Assembly: GCA_036320915.1 (NCBI GenBank)
Contig: JAXBDG010000013.1
Location: 248,001-312,000, forward strand
Source of the DNA: Linnemannia elongata
Taxonomy: Eukaryota > Mortierellomycota > Mortierellomycetes > Mortierellales > Mortierellaceae
Length of the DNA stretch: 64,000 nt
Direction of reading: 5' to 3'
The position numbers and the translations under genes were made by a program. The stretch's first letter is position 1. Every line of letters begins with the position of its first letter. This document shows positions 20,404 through 31,568 of this stretch, in pieces. The notes under the pieces are model-generated. The model was not told the DNA's origin. It searched no databases and saw nothing but the letters and a program-made list of their open reading frames with translations.

Positions 20404-22916
20404 GCAAGATTGAGAAGATACGTCAATGGGGGTGGGGAGTGTTGGGCTTGGCTGTGCTTGAAAAAAAAAGGGCAAAAAGAAAGTCGATATTTTCCTTGGA
20501 ATCGAACCATTGGGCAAAATGGTAAATTGCAACAAAAGGGGTTGTGTCGGCCCGTCCGTCTGTCGGAGGTGAAGCAAAACAAAATAGGGAAAAAAAAAAG
20601 TAAACAACGACGACAACAATTACAACAACGAGTCAACGTGAACATGCAACCTGCACCCACAGACGGAGAGACAGAGGAGTGAAGTTCGCCACTGCGAGTA
20701 CAAGATGATGTATGAGGAAGGGGATATATTTTGTGCTTTATTGTTGTTGTCGCAGTTCGCGAGGAGGCGATGGGAGGGAAGAAAAGGATGGGAAGAGTGA
20801 AAGAGGGTGAGTTAGAGACGGCTACATCAATAACGAGAAAAGGAAAAAAAGTGGGTAGGAAAAGGGCACAAAGGGACATGCGGGCATTTTTTGGGCTGCG
20901 AAGAGAGAAAAGAAAAAGGGGAGGGGTGTGGTATTTTTTTTTTTTTGGAAGGTAAGTTGTGCAAGGTTGTGCATGGTACATGTGCAGATGTAGGAGAGGA
21001 AAGTAGGAGGGGAGAAGTAAAAAAAAAAAGAAAGGGGTTGTGTAATGGGAGAAAAGATGGCATGGATGATAGTTATGTAGGCAGATAGTCAACGTGGACG
21101 TAGACGAAGAGGAGGTGGATGTAGGAAGCTGTGACATGACGAATGTGCCACAAGACGGTGTAGGGAAAAGAGTCAGGTTGTGGAAAAAAAAACCAGCGAT
21201 GTGAGGTGAGGCGTAGAGCGGTTGGAGAATTAATCGGTGTCTGTCTCCTTGAATCGAGCAGTTGGAAAGATGATATGAGTGAGAGACCGAGTGAGAGAGA
21301 AAGGAGATAAAGGATCGACAGGGGCGATATGAAAAGGAATAGCAATCATCACGAAAGAACAAACGAGTGGAGACCGCTATGGAAGTAGCATATATAGTTG
21401 AAGAGAAACGCGATGAATATGCTGCTTGCTTGTTAGCGCCCATGCTCTCTTTCTGCGTTTCTAGCGAGAAATGAAGACGATGGGAGGATGGTACTACCAC
21501 TGGCCAAATTGTATTACATGAGTGTAGTGGCACGATTAGATGATGATGCCGCTCAGTGAGAGACAGAGAGAGACACAGACAGAGAGAAGGAGATACATTG
21601 GAAGAGGTATATGAAGGACGAATAATGACGATGGGCAATGTGTCCCATAGCAGTAGAAGGAAGAAGGAGAAGACGGGCGCGCCACGATTGATTGGCAATG
21701 TGCCATACTCCATACTCACATATTGTGCTCCGCTCCCTTTTTTTTGCGTTTTAGGGCGCTTTTTTCTTTCTCTTCCGACTGACTAGTGCTCTTCCTCTTC
21801 TTCGGTCGGTGTAGTTTTAGACAAGGGAGGGGAAATGGGGTTAGATCGTATATACCTGTATTATTATTATTATAATTTTTACTACATTTTTTCATCCGGC
21901 ATCCAACCTCTCTTTTACATCCTGCATCATATTGTCTCGCTCAAATGTACCTACTTCTTGTTCCTGGATGCCGAGAAAGAGACAAAGTGAGAGATGTGCA
22001 AGGGATAGAGGAAACAAGGGGGATAGATTAAGTGACGGAATGGATATCCCGTCACCCGGTTCAAAGCGCAATTCGCAGATCTCGGTTTGAAAGGAAGTCT
22101 CTTGCTTCGCTTCCGGGATGGCAGGACCAAGTCGTCTTAGTGTACAAAAGACTGGGTTAAACAAGTAAGTAGTAAACTTCTGTGCAATGGGTATATGGGC
22201 AATAGGGGAAGGAAAGTGAGTGATGACGAGGAGAGAAGAGAGAGAGCATTGGTAAGGGAAGGCAAGGGAAAAATAGAGAGAGTGTGTGTGAGAGAGACAG
22301 ATTGGAGTGGAGAAAAGGAGAAGGGGTGTATGTTTGTTAGTCTGGTTTGAAGACAACGCTAACTTTCTTTTTGATGCTCACTGCAATGCGATGCGAAAGG
22401 AGACAACGCAAGTCAGCAAACTGGATATGTGTCGCCCCCTTCGCACGAGGGATGTGCAAAAAAAAAAAAAAAAGAAAGAAAGAAGAGAAAGAACGAGTCG
22501 CATACCACATCGAACAAGATGCAAATGTGAAGAGCACTACTTCTTTCTCCCTTCAATCAAAATGACTTTAGGAAAGGAGAAAAGAGTGGTGGGGTTCTCT
22601 TCTTTGGTTGTTCACAATGTTGCGCGTCCATCGTGGATATATGTGTTATGCGCCAATAGTGCCAACAGCATAAGTGAGATGTTCAAACGTACAATAAGAT
22701 CCAATGCTTCAAACCCGACCTTGCGCATTCTATATTTTTTATTTTCATTTGTTTTTCTTAAAGAAAAAAAAAAAAAAATAAATTTTCGTTTAGGAGTGTT
22801 TATGTTTATCATCCAATCCAACACAGGCCCAGCACGCCTATTCAATTTCTGATCAAACGAGTGTTCATATCACCACCTGAGACTGATAGAGCTCGTTCAT
22901 CACTTTTTCCCTTTCT

Positions 22917-22971
22917 CGCCCTCTCTCTCTGTTCTCTCTCTTTCTCTCTCTCTCTCCCTCTCTCTCCCTCC

Positions 22972-23004
<33 letters not shown>

Positions 23005-23032
23005 TCTCTCTGTCCCTCTCCCTCTCGCTTCA
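22917..23032. repeat. CT-rich microsatellite in the histidine kinase leader
   Basis: About 115 bases made almost entirely of CT/CTC units, interrupted by a few G. It lies about 190 bp before the kinase ATG and probably belongs to its promoter or leader. Confidence 0.9.
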
Positions 23033-23223
23033 CTCCTCTTCTTGTTCTTCTTATTCCTCTCTCTCATCACTCACGCTCTCCCTTCACTCACCCTTTGTAT
23101 TTACTCCTTCTTCTTCCTCTTGTAAAACACTTTGCTCTTACTCTCGATCAACAACACCTCTCTCTCTCTCACTCTCTCCCCTTATACATATTGTAATCAT
23201 TCCATGCTGCACTCCATCCCATC

Positions 23224-26200
23224 ATGATCCCAACTCCCGCTCCTACCGCCATGCCTTCCTCTTTCTCTACTTCCTCCCTGTCCACTCCATCCCTCACAGA
23301 CTCTTCTCAATTCCATCCCTCTCACCACCCCAACAAGACTCTTCATCATCATCAACAAGGACAACAACCACAGGAGCACCACCAAAGGAACGACACATGG
23401 ATCACAGCCCTATTTGAATCCAGCGCAGACCCCATTGTCGTCTGCGACCTCAACGGCCTCGTCTGTGCTTGGAGCCACGGCGCCCAGACAACCTTCAACA
23501 TTCACCCAAAACACTCGCTTGGCCTCAGTCTCAGACACATCTTTTCTTCAGGATCATCCTCACCACCAACTCACCCTCACTCTCCCTCTTACTCCCATCA
23601 ACGCTCTTCTTTCAACACATCCTCTTCTCACCCTTTAATACCCAGCAACAACAACAACAGCAACAGTGACAACAACCAGAGGACAGGGAGCGACGATGGA
23701 CTCGAGATCGAACTATACCCGTCGACCCCCGAACAGGTGCAAGCCCTGCAAGGGTTGCCTCTCAAACGGGTCGTCTCCAGAGTCGTTGGAGACCAATCCC
23801 GCCATCTCTTTCTCGAGTCCATATCGCCCGTCTTCCAACAACCATCCGCAGCACCACCACTAGCACCAGCACTAGTATCACACTCCTCTTCACCACATCA
23901 TCATTACAATTCTTCTCCTCCTCCACTGCCACCCTCGAAACCACTACCTCCCCTGCCTCCACGGCCACACGGCAACCCCCAACAACACCATCATAATGCT
24001 GCTGCAGGCACAGGCGCAGGCAGGAAGAGTATAATCAATGGCCATAGCTCCGGCAGCCACAGCCACACCGCCGACAAAGATGACCCCTCCCCCTCTGCAA
24101 CCATGACATTATCTCCATTGCCACCACCATCATCATCCTCGGCGAGAGAGCAGCAGGAAGAGTCGACGCCAATATTATCAACAGCAATATTATCGACTGC
24201 CCCTGCACCTCTGATTGTCGGATACTCCGTCATCCTCACCGATCTCTCAACCCTTTCGACAGGGCCAGGGACAACACACTATCCCTTCTTTGCATCCTAT
24301 CCGCAGTCGTCCATGGCATCATCTGCCCTCACGTCTCCTTCTCCATCCTCCTTCACCACTACTTCTTCAACCCAAACAACAAAAACAACATCAACATCAG
24401 CGGCACCTTCCCTTTCAATTGCGGAAGATACGGAAGTAGCAGCAACAGAAGCAACATCAGCGACTCCACTCACCACCACCGCCACCACCACAACATTGTC
24501 TGCAGTATCACATCAGCAAACTCAGCAAACCCACCTCCTACCCTACCAGATGCTAGCGAAAATAGCATCCGACGACGCAATAACAAATACAACAACAACA
24601 TCAACAACAGCGTCATGGAGCGCAGCCCTGCCAATGCCTGCAGCAGAAGCAGCATCATCTGCAACGGCCACAGTCGACAGTAATAATACCGATACCTACA
24701 AGGACGGCCTGGATAGCACGGCGCCGATCATCGCCTTCCGACCCTCGACTTCAAGGGAACATTCGACGGACTCTGGCTTTGATGAGCGGTCGCCGTTGGT
24801 CAAGCCCAAGAGGTACAGTATCATCGCAGCGGTAGTTGTCGCATCTATTTTAGCGAGCTCCGAATCCGCATCATCTAATGCCCCTCCTACACCTTCCTGG
24901 CCATAGCTCACCTTCTTATGCCTCCTCTTCCTCGGCAATGGTATCTGGCTGTACATCTTCCACAGCAGGTAAGGAAAAGAACATTCTTCTCGCTCTCACT
25001 CTCCTTCTCTCCACACATTATCATTCCCTCTCCAATCTCCTACCCTTTGTCTCTCCACTGCATCTCAACCCACGGACGATACATTGACACGCACACACAC
25101 ACGCACACACACATAATCATATGGTCGATCGAGCATGGGAAAAAACATCAACATAACGCAAAAGAGGAATCAAAGACAGGGACCGTCCGAGAGGCTGCAT
25201 AGGCGTCCTTTTTCCCTTGTTTCTTTGCAGCAAAGAAGGAGGGAAGGAGGAGGGTGCTCGTCCTTTAGTCTTTGAACCACAGGGAACAAAAAATAGAGTA
25301 CTGTTCGCCAATTCTTTTTTGTGCACTGTCCGATCGTGCGCCATTTCTTTCGTCCTCCCTGCGTTTACGCTGCTGCTGCTCTCTTGGTTGGATGAGATAC
25401 TTGGTAGTTGAATGTTTCTTTTTTTGTTTTTTTTGTTCTTCCTTCTTCGTCTTCTTTGCCCACTCCTTTGGTTTCTGTGCCTTGTCCTGGCCCCGGCTCT
25501 GGTTATTGTTTCTACCTTTTTTTTTCTTTTTACTTTACTTTGCCCCCTTGAATTGGCGTCATCGCTTGGTCTTCAAGTGTACACTTTTGTATGTACAGGC
25601 GGACAAACAGGCGGAAAAGGATATTCCATGGCGCGGGCATATGCTTCCTCCTCATCCTCCCTTCAAACATCAACATCTAACAAGCAGCAGCAGCATAAGT
25701 AGTAGGAAACATAATTCTCCCATGTATCACCCCGCCATTTTCCCCTTTCCCCTTTCCCCTCTCAATCTTACTCTCCTTCGCTTCAATCTAAGCACGACTC
25801 AGCTGCTATGGCTCAAACACAGTTGACATTGCATACGATGATGCATCGTCATCGTGCGCCTCACTGGTCTATGTGAGCACATGGCTCTCTCTCTCTCTCT
25901 CTCACTCTGTCTAACTCACTCTCTTGGCAGCTAAAGAAAGGGAGACAGACTGGCCTTCGTTACTCTACACTACAGGGAACCGGAAAACGAGAAAGCCCTC
26001 AACCCAGACTGACCTTCTTCCCCTCGTTTTTCTTCATTTATTATTATCCTGCTTGCTCCCAGTCGATCGACTCCTAGTACCTAACGGCACAGCTGTCGTC
26101 CACGAGGAAATCCAATCCGAACCGGACGCAATCTCTCCTCACGGCAAGATCTCCTCGACATCGTCACCCTCTATCGCACAACCTCAACCTCTGCCACTGC

Positions 26201-29200
26201 CCCTGCCTCTGACCATGCCAACCAGTCGCAGCAATAGTATCTCACTGCCCATCCATTCTCAGGAACCATCTGTTCGCCCCTCTGCACGATCCACTTCACT
26301 AGGACACCTCCTCTCCTTACCTCCTCTCTCACCTCTACCCCCCGCCCTCGCCAACCGACCTCGCGCCCTCTCTATCGCCGCCACCGCAATCTCATCTACA
26401 TCTACCGGCGCACAGCTCTCCGTATCTATGTCGGCATCCGCAGACAAAAGTCGTCTGGATATCCACCACAACTCCCTCGCCATCTCTGCCGAACCACACC
26501 ATTCGACTTCACTGCTGCCAGGAGAGACCCGTCTGGACCGGGAATGGGATGATCCCTCCTTTTCGTATTTGGCGCCCATTGCGACAAACCTCTTGACCTG
26601 CCAAGGCGACCATTTTTTCGACCTAGTCGTGGAAGAGTTGTCAGTCAACCTTGGGGTCAAGTATGCCTTTATCTCGCAACTCGTCAGCCTGGAGGAGCTC
26701 AAGGAACTGGACCCCACGGAATACATGAACTTGATCGAGCAGTTTGGAGGGCTGGTCCCTCCATTAGACGGAGTGATGCATAATATCTCGAGCTGGCCTG
26801 GAGAGTAAGTTGTATTGTCATTCAACGACGTTTCAGCAGTGGCTTGAACAGTAGCATTGACCATTACTTTTGTATCACATAGGTCGCACATCAACCCACA
26901 TGCATTCCAGGGATATTTGGCGGACTGTACGATTCAGGACAAGGTCACATTTATCGACTCGAACTTGGCGGATCAACATCAAGATGTTGCAGAGTGCCTC
27001 ATGGACCACACCATCGAGTCCTACGTCGGCATGCGATTGGAAACTGTTCAAGGCGAGATCGTCGGAGTCATCGGTATTATTCACGACCGGGCGCTCACTG
27101 AGGAGGACAGTTTGATTGTCAAGCTTGTGTTGGAGCAGGTCGGGATTCGTGTTGCCAATGAACTCGACCGCCTAAAGATTGAATCCAACTTGATCTATGC
27201 CCGTGACGTCGCCGAGTCGACCGCCAAGAATAAGACAAAGTTCTTAGCCGACATGTCCCACGAGATCCGGTAAGCAAAATGGCCAATTCTTGGCGCTCTC
27301 CTACGACGATGGTAATTGAGCAGACTTACTAATCTAGTTTGCTTGTTTGTGACCATTTTTTTTCATGCCTGATAGGAACCCTATGAATGCTGTTGTCGGA
27401 GTGACAGATATTCTTTTGGACACTGCAGGACTTTCAGACGAACAAACAGGATACATCGAAGTGATTCGCACAAGCGGACAGCATTTGTTGACTGTAAGCA
27501 TCTTCCTGGACACTGCGCAAAACACACAACAACGACATGGCGTGGAAACCCGCACAAGTCCTTGGGCTGATGATGATGGCATATCCCCTCCCCTTACCTT
27601 GTGTTTCTCTTGCGACTTCCCCTTGCTCACTTGTCTCTTGGAACACGGAACTAACCAGTATTATTATTTCGGCTTATGCTGTTTTTTTTTATATTATTAT
27701 TAGGTGATTAACGACATTTTGGACATTTCGCGAATCGACCAGGATGTCAAGTTCTTGCTGGAGAGACGACCCCTTAGTCTGCGAAAGTGCTTGAAAGGTA
27801 TGGAAAGAGGTGTGGTTGCATGAATCGTTTTGCCCGCGTTCAAGGAAAAAAAGGTCATGGGAGGATATGCAGGGATGGTGGGCGATTTTTTGTATGTGTT
27901 ACAAGAAAGAGAGAGGGAAGGAGAGAGGATGAGAGAGGATCAAGGGGCGTGGAAGAATGACAATGAATAAGGCAGTGCAAGGGTCGGCATACTTCAAAAA
28001 TAATGGTGCTCTTCTCTTTCGCCCGTCAGAAGATTGACGGTCAAACAGAAGGTCAATCCCCTCCCAGGCACCATTAGCCCATCATTTATCACTTTACCTG
28101 TCTCAACAAGGTATATCAGGAATAATGTTTGGCCATACATAAAAACGGTCGTCGCAGAAGGAATATATTCAAGGACAACAACGACTCCTTTTCACTTCAA
28201 TTGTAGTTCAAATGGACACACTAGTGAAGGGCAATAGCAATGAACAAAACCACAGAGAAAAAAGGGGCTAGAGTAAAGTAGAGAAGGGAAGGAGAGGCAA
28301 TTGACAGGGGAAGGAAGGAAGGGAGGATGGATTAGAACAAATATGTTTACAAGTCTTAAGGTTTTAGTATTAGATGTGAGAAGCCGCTCTGTACTTCAAA
28401 AGTGCGAATGGTCTCGACCACTGCTAACCATTGGGCTTTATTCACCCCCTATGCTTTCAAACCACTAGACGCTGTCAGTCTCGCGGGACTCACGCCTTTG
28501 CATGATGTGTCGAGGTCGATCAGTGTTATTGAGTGGCCACCAGAGATGGACGATCTAGGCCCTTTTAGCGAACTGGAGGAGACAAACATCTTGCCTCTAC
28601 TGTGGAGTATCGATCACAATGTACCAGAACATCTTCTTGGGGATATCACTCGCCTTCGACAAGTCCTCATCAACCTCTGCACCAATTCGCTCAAGTTCAC
28701 CCAACGCGGACGTGTCTCTGTCCACGTCTCTATTCATCAACCTTCAGCGCAATACCCTACTATTCAACCCAACTCCATGCCAATGGTCACAAGGAATAGT
28801 CCCCAGAATGGCCAGGCCTATTCTCCAAGGACAGATGGCGGACCATCATCATCTTCATCCCCCTCTTCACCCATGCTGACCGGAAGCGACCACAGGACTC
28901 AAATGGTCTTTCAACAACGGTATGATGTGAAGACTGATTCCAGCCAATCTATACATACCAAACCCTCACCAGCGTCGTCCCGTCGTCGTCAAGCTGATAA
29001 GCGCCACTTGCCCTTGCCAAGCCCAAACACTCAGCCGGACCAGTCCTCGACTTTTGCGCCGCCTTCTTTGACCGTCGTGGCGCCCACTGCCAACTCTCTG
29101 GAGAGCGACAAGATGGACGAGAACACTGTTATTCTAGAGTTTGCAGTGTCTGACACAGGAGTCGGGATTCCCGCTAACAAGATCACGGAGCTCTTTACGT

Positions 29201-31568
29201 CGTTCTCTCAGGTCGACATCTCCGTCAGCACGAGGTTTGGCGGTACAGGACTTGGATTGGCCATCAGTGCTAGCTTGGTCGAAAAGATGGGTGGAAACAT
29301 CTGGGTCGAAAGTACTGAAGGAGTCGGGTAAGTTTTCTCATTTTTTTTTTTTTTTTGAAAATTTCGCGCATAATTTTCAATGATCTGGATATTTACAATA
29401 CTTTGCATTGGTTTCTAGGTCGCGCTTCACATTCACGATCCCCTTCACCATCTGCCAGTCATCGGAAACGGAATCCCACCCATCAGCGACAGCACCCTCC
29501 TCACCTGTATCTACACCCATCCGACACGAGTCTGCAGGTCGAATCAACTTGGATACCTTCCAACTGCCTGCTTCCAATACATCCCAATCGCCTTTATTGT
29601 CCCCAGCTCCCGCGAGCAGTATGGTTGAGCAACCAGCACAAGAAAATTCAGCGAAGGAGGAAGGAAGGCTGAACGAGAGTAGGGCGCCCCCTAGTTCCGT
29701 CGCCACCTCACCCACGGAATTATCAAAGCCGACTGTGCCGACCTATGCCAAGGTCGTCGAGTCAACCATGAAGCCATTAACCATCGACGGTATCCCTCTG
29801 CGCATCTTGCTTGCAGAGGACAATGCTGGTAAGAACTTCTTTTTTTTTTTGGTTTCATGCACAGATAGCAAAATTTGGGCAGCACGTTTTGTAATCATTA
29901 TCCGCAAACAGTGACTGACAGCCTCACCTCTTATTACGACCTACAGTGAACCAAAAGATTGCGGTGGGAGTTCTCAAGAAACTCGGATATGAAAATGTCG
30001 ACGTTGCTGAGAACGGGCTGGAGGTCATCCAGAAGCTGGACGAAGGGTCTATTTACGATGTCATCCTCGTAAGTCCTACTTCCTGGCCGGCTTTTCTCTC
30101 GCGTTCAATGCTTTCCTGAAAGCGTCTAACCATGTCTGTGCGTTATTTTATTTTTTATTAGATGGATGTGTCAATGCCAGTTATGGACGGGATTGATGCG
30201 ACAAAGACGATTGTGGACAGGCGGCTGCGCGGATTGTTATCGAATGTTGCAGAGACCAGCAATTGCGACACTTTGGCACCAGAAGGGTCCCAAAGCAATG
30301 GGACGCACGCCTCTCAGGAGTCATCGCCAGAGAGAGGGTACAAGGACTACCAGAATCTCTATGTGATTGCCCTGACTGCCTCGGCTATGGGATCAGACAA
30401 GGAGCGTTGCATGGAAGCTGGCATGGACGACTTTATGACCAAGCCATTTGCGCTCTTGGAGATGAAGCGCGTCTTGAACGAGTACATCCACAAGTGGGAC
30501 GGCGGAGCTCTTCAGGTCAGGAATGAGACCTGTGTCTCGGCTGCTCTGGCCGCGGTCAAGAGCCGATGCAACACGCCTAATGGCTCGAGCGATAGGGCGC
30601 TGACGCCCACGATGAGCAAGTCTCCAAGCGCCTACTCCTCAACCGTCAGCTTGGCCGACCACGACTCGACCGACAGTCTTTGTTCGCTTGGCTGTACCAA
30701 TGGCACGGACATGCAATGCGGAGATGGACATCACTCTGGCAGCAGCAGCGCCAACGGATCGTCCCCTCCCTCCAGTATGGGTCGCTCACGGATCGAAACA
30801 CCTCGACCTCTCCGACGCAATCTAGATGCCATTGGCTGTAGCCTCTTTTCTGCTGGCAGACGGTCGCACAGCGAGGCAGTTTTGAACGGACTCTTGGGGC
30901 CAGTTGCGGTGGAGGGCGGACTTTTGGCTTCAAGACGTGCGTCAGATGTGTTTTCGTTGGCGAAGCGTGAATGGCGGTCAGGACTTGGACTGAGCAACGA
31001 CAATCTTAACGGCGTTCAAGATGTTCATCCACTTGACCCACTTGTCGACGGTGCACAGGCCTACCAGGATCGGGAGAGTGGTGTGACCAGCCCGAGCAAC
31101 AGCAACCTTGCCCCTCTCTCCAGTCATGGCGCCAATGGATTCTCGCACCCTCATTTGCGAGTCAAACGAGTCATGTCGCCCAGCAGTCTTTCAAAAGAGC
31201 AAGACTTTGGAGGGTCGTTCAAGCCCACAGCGTCGCCCCTTTCGCCGTTGAGTCTTTTGACAACCGATACCGAGGGCTCTTCCTCGGTCTCGCCTCCATT
31301 GTCGTCGACCTCAACCGCTTCGCCCACTGAAGCCACGGCGAGGCGACCATCGAGCGGTGACGAAACGTTGCTCACAAGTTCTCGCGAAGATTCACGCTTC
31401 CTGTCGGTCTCAGTCCCAGTCAAAGACAAGACGAAGTCAGAGTCAGAGGCTACCAAGGCGCAGGTGGCGAATGGGGGCGTCAAGGAGGTCAAGGAGGTCA
31501 AGGACAAGCAGCAACAGCAGGAGCCTGCCAACGGACAATGTGGGCCAGCGCCATCGCGGATCGTGTGA
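23224..31568 (+). CDS. Hybrid sensor histidine kinase (PAS-GAF-HisKA-HATPase-receiver)
   Basis: Proposed exons: 23224-24812, 24907-24968, 25931-26804, 26883-27269, 27376-27493, 27704-27797, 28469-29327, 29419-29828, 29947-30068, 30162-31568, giving about 1973 residues. A PAS domain opens near residue 60 ([20 protein letters not shown]) and is split by long Ser/Pro/Thr inserts before [15 protein letters not shown]-like domain (residues about 730-920; [18 protein letters not shown]) precedes the H-box [10 protein letters not shown] (His about 968, followed by NPMN instead of the usual TPMN). The ATPase domain has N-box [21 protein letters not shown] and GTGLGLAI. The receiver has [16 protein letters not shown] (Asp about 1507), LTAS and TKPF. 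A Ser-rich tail of 350 residues follows. It should autophosphorylate on His and relay to the internal Asp, then to a phosphotransfer protein. Least certain are the 24969-25930 intron, whose acceptor could instead be at 26062, and the 671-nt intron at 27798-28468. Confidence 0.85.
24969..25930 (+). other. Long presumed intron of the histidine kinase
   Basis: A 962-nt stretch with stops in all useful frames, a CA-type microsatellite at about 25088-25113 and pyrimidine-rich tracts. It is read as an intron because both flanks are in compatible phase. A pyrimidine-rich acceptor at 26062 is an equally valid end, and an extra exon or an internal promoter cannot be excluded. Confidence 0.4.

Larger units (their letters stand above)
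17682..23223. other. Gene-poor low-complexity region, 5.5 kb
   Basis: No supported gene lies between SEC24 and the histidine kinase. The plus strand is purine-rich from about 18.7 to 22.3 kb and switches to pyrimidine-rich at about 22.9 kb. It contains T30G10 at 18410-18449, A-rich runs near 18745-18782 and 19362-19380, a (TC)n tract at 19207-19237, a GTACA repeat at 19862-19880, A32 at 19958-19989, (GATAG)n at 20381-20403 and many short A runs. The last part is probably promoter and leader of the kinase gene. Minus-strand open frames here reflect the lack of stop codons in pyrimidine-rich DNA. Confidence 0.6.

Noticed and set aside
20247..21719. A 490-codon open frame on the minus strand in the gene-poor region
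   Set aside because: The strand is pyrimidine-rich, where stop codons are rare by composition. The translation is Ser/Phe/Leu/Pro low complexity with no domain, and it runs across several simple repeats.
22900..23196. A 111-codon frame over the CT repeat upstream of the histidine kinase
   Set aside because: Pure microsatellite translation (Ser/Leu/Pro). The tract is better explained as a promoter or leader.
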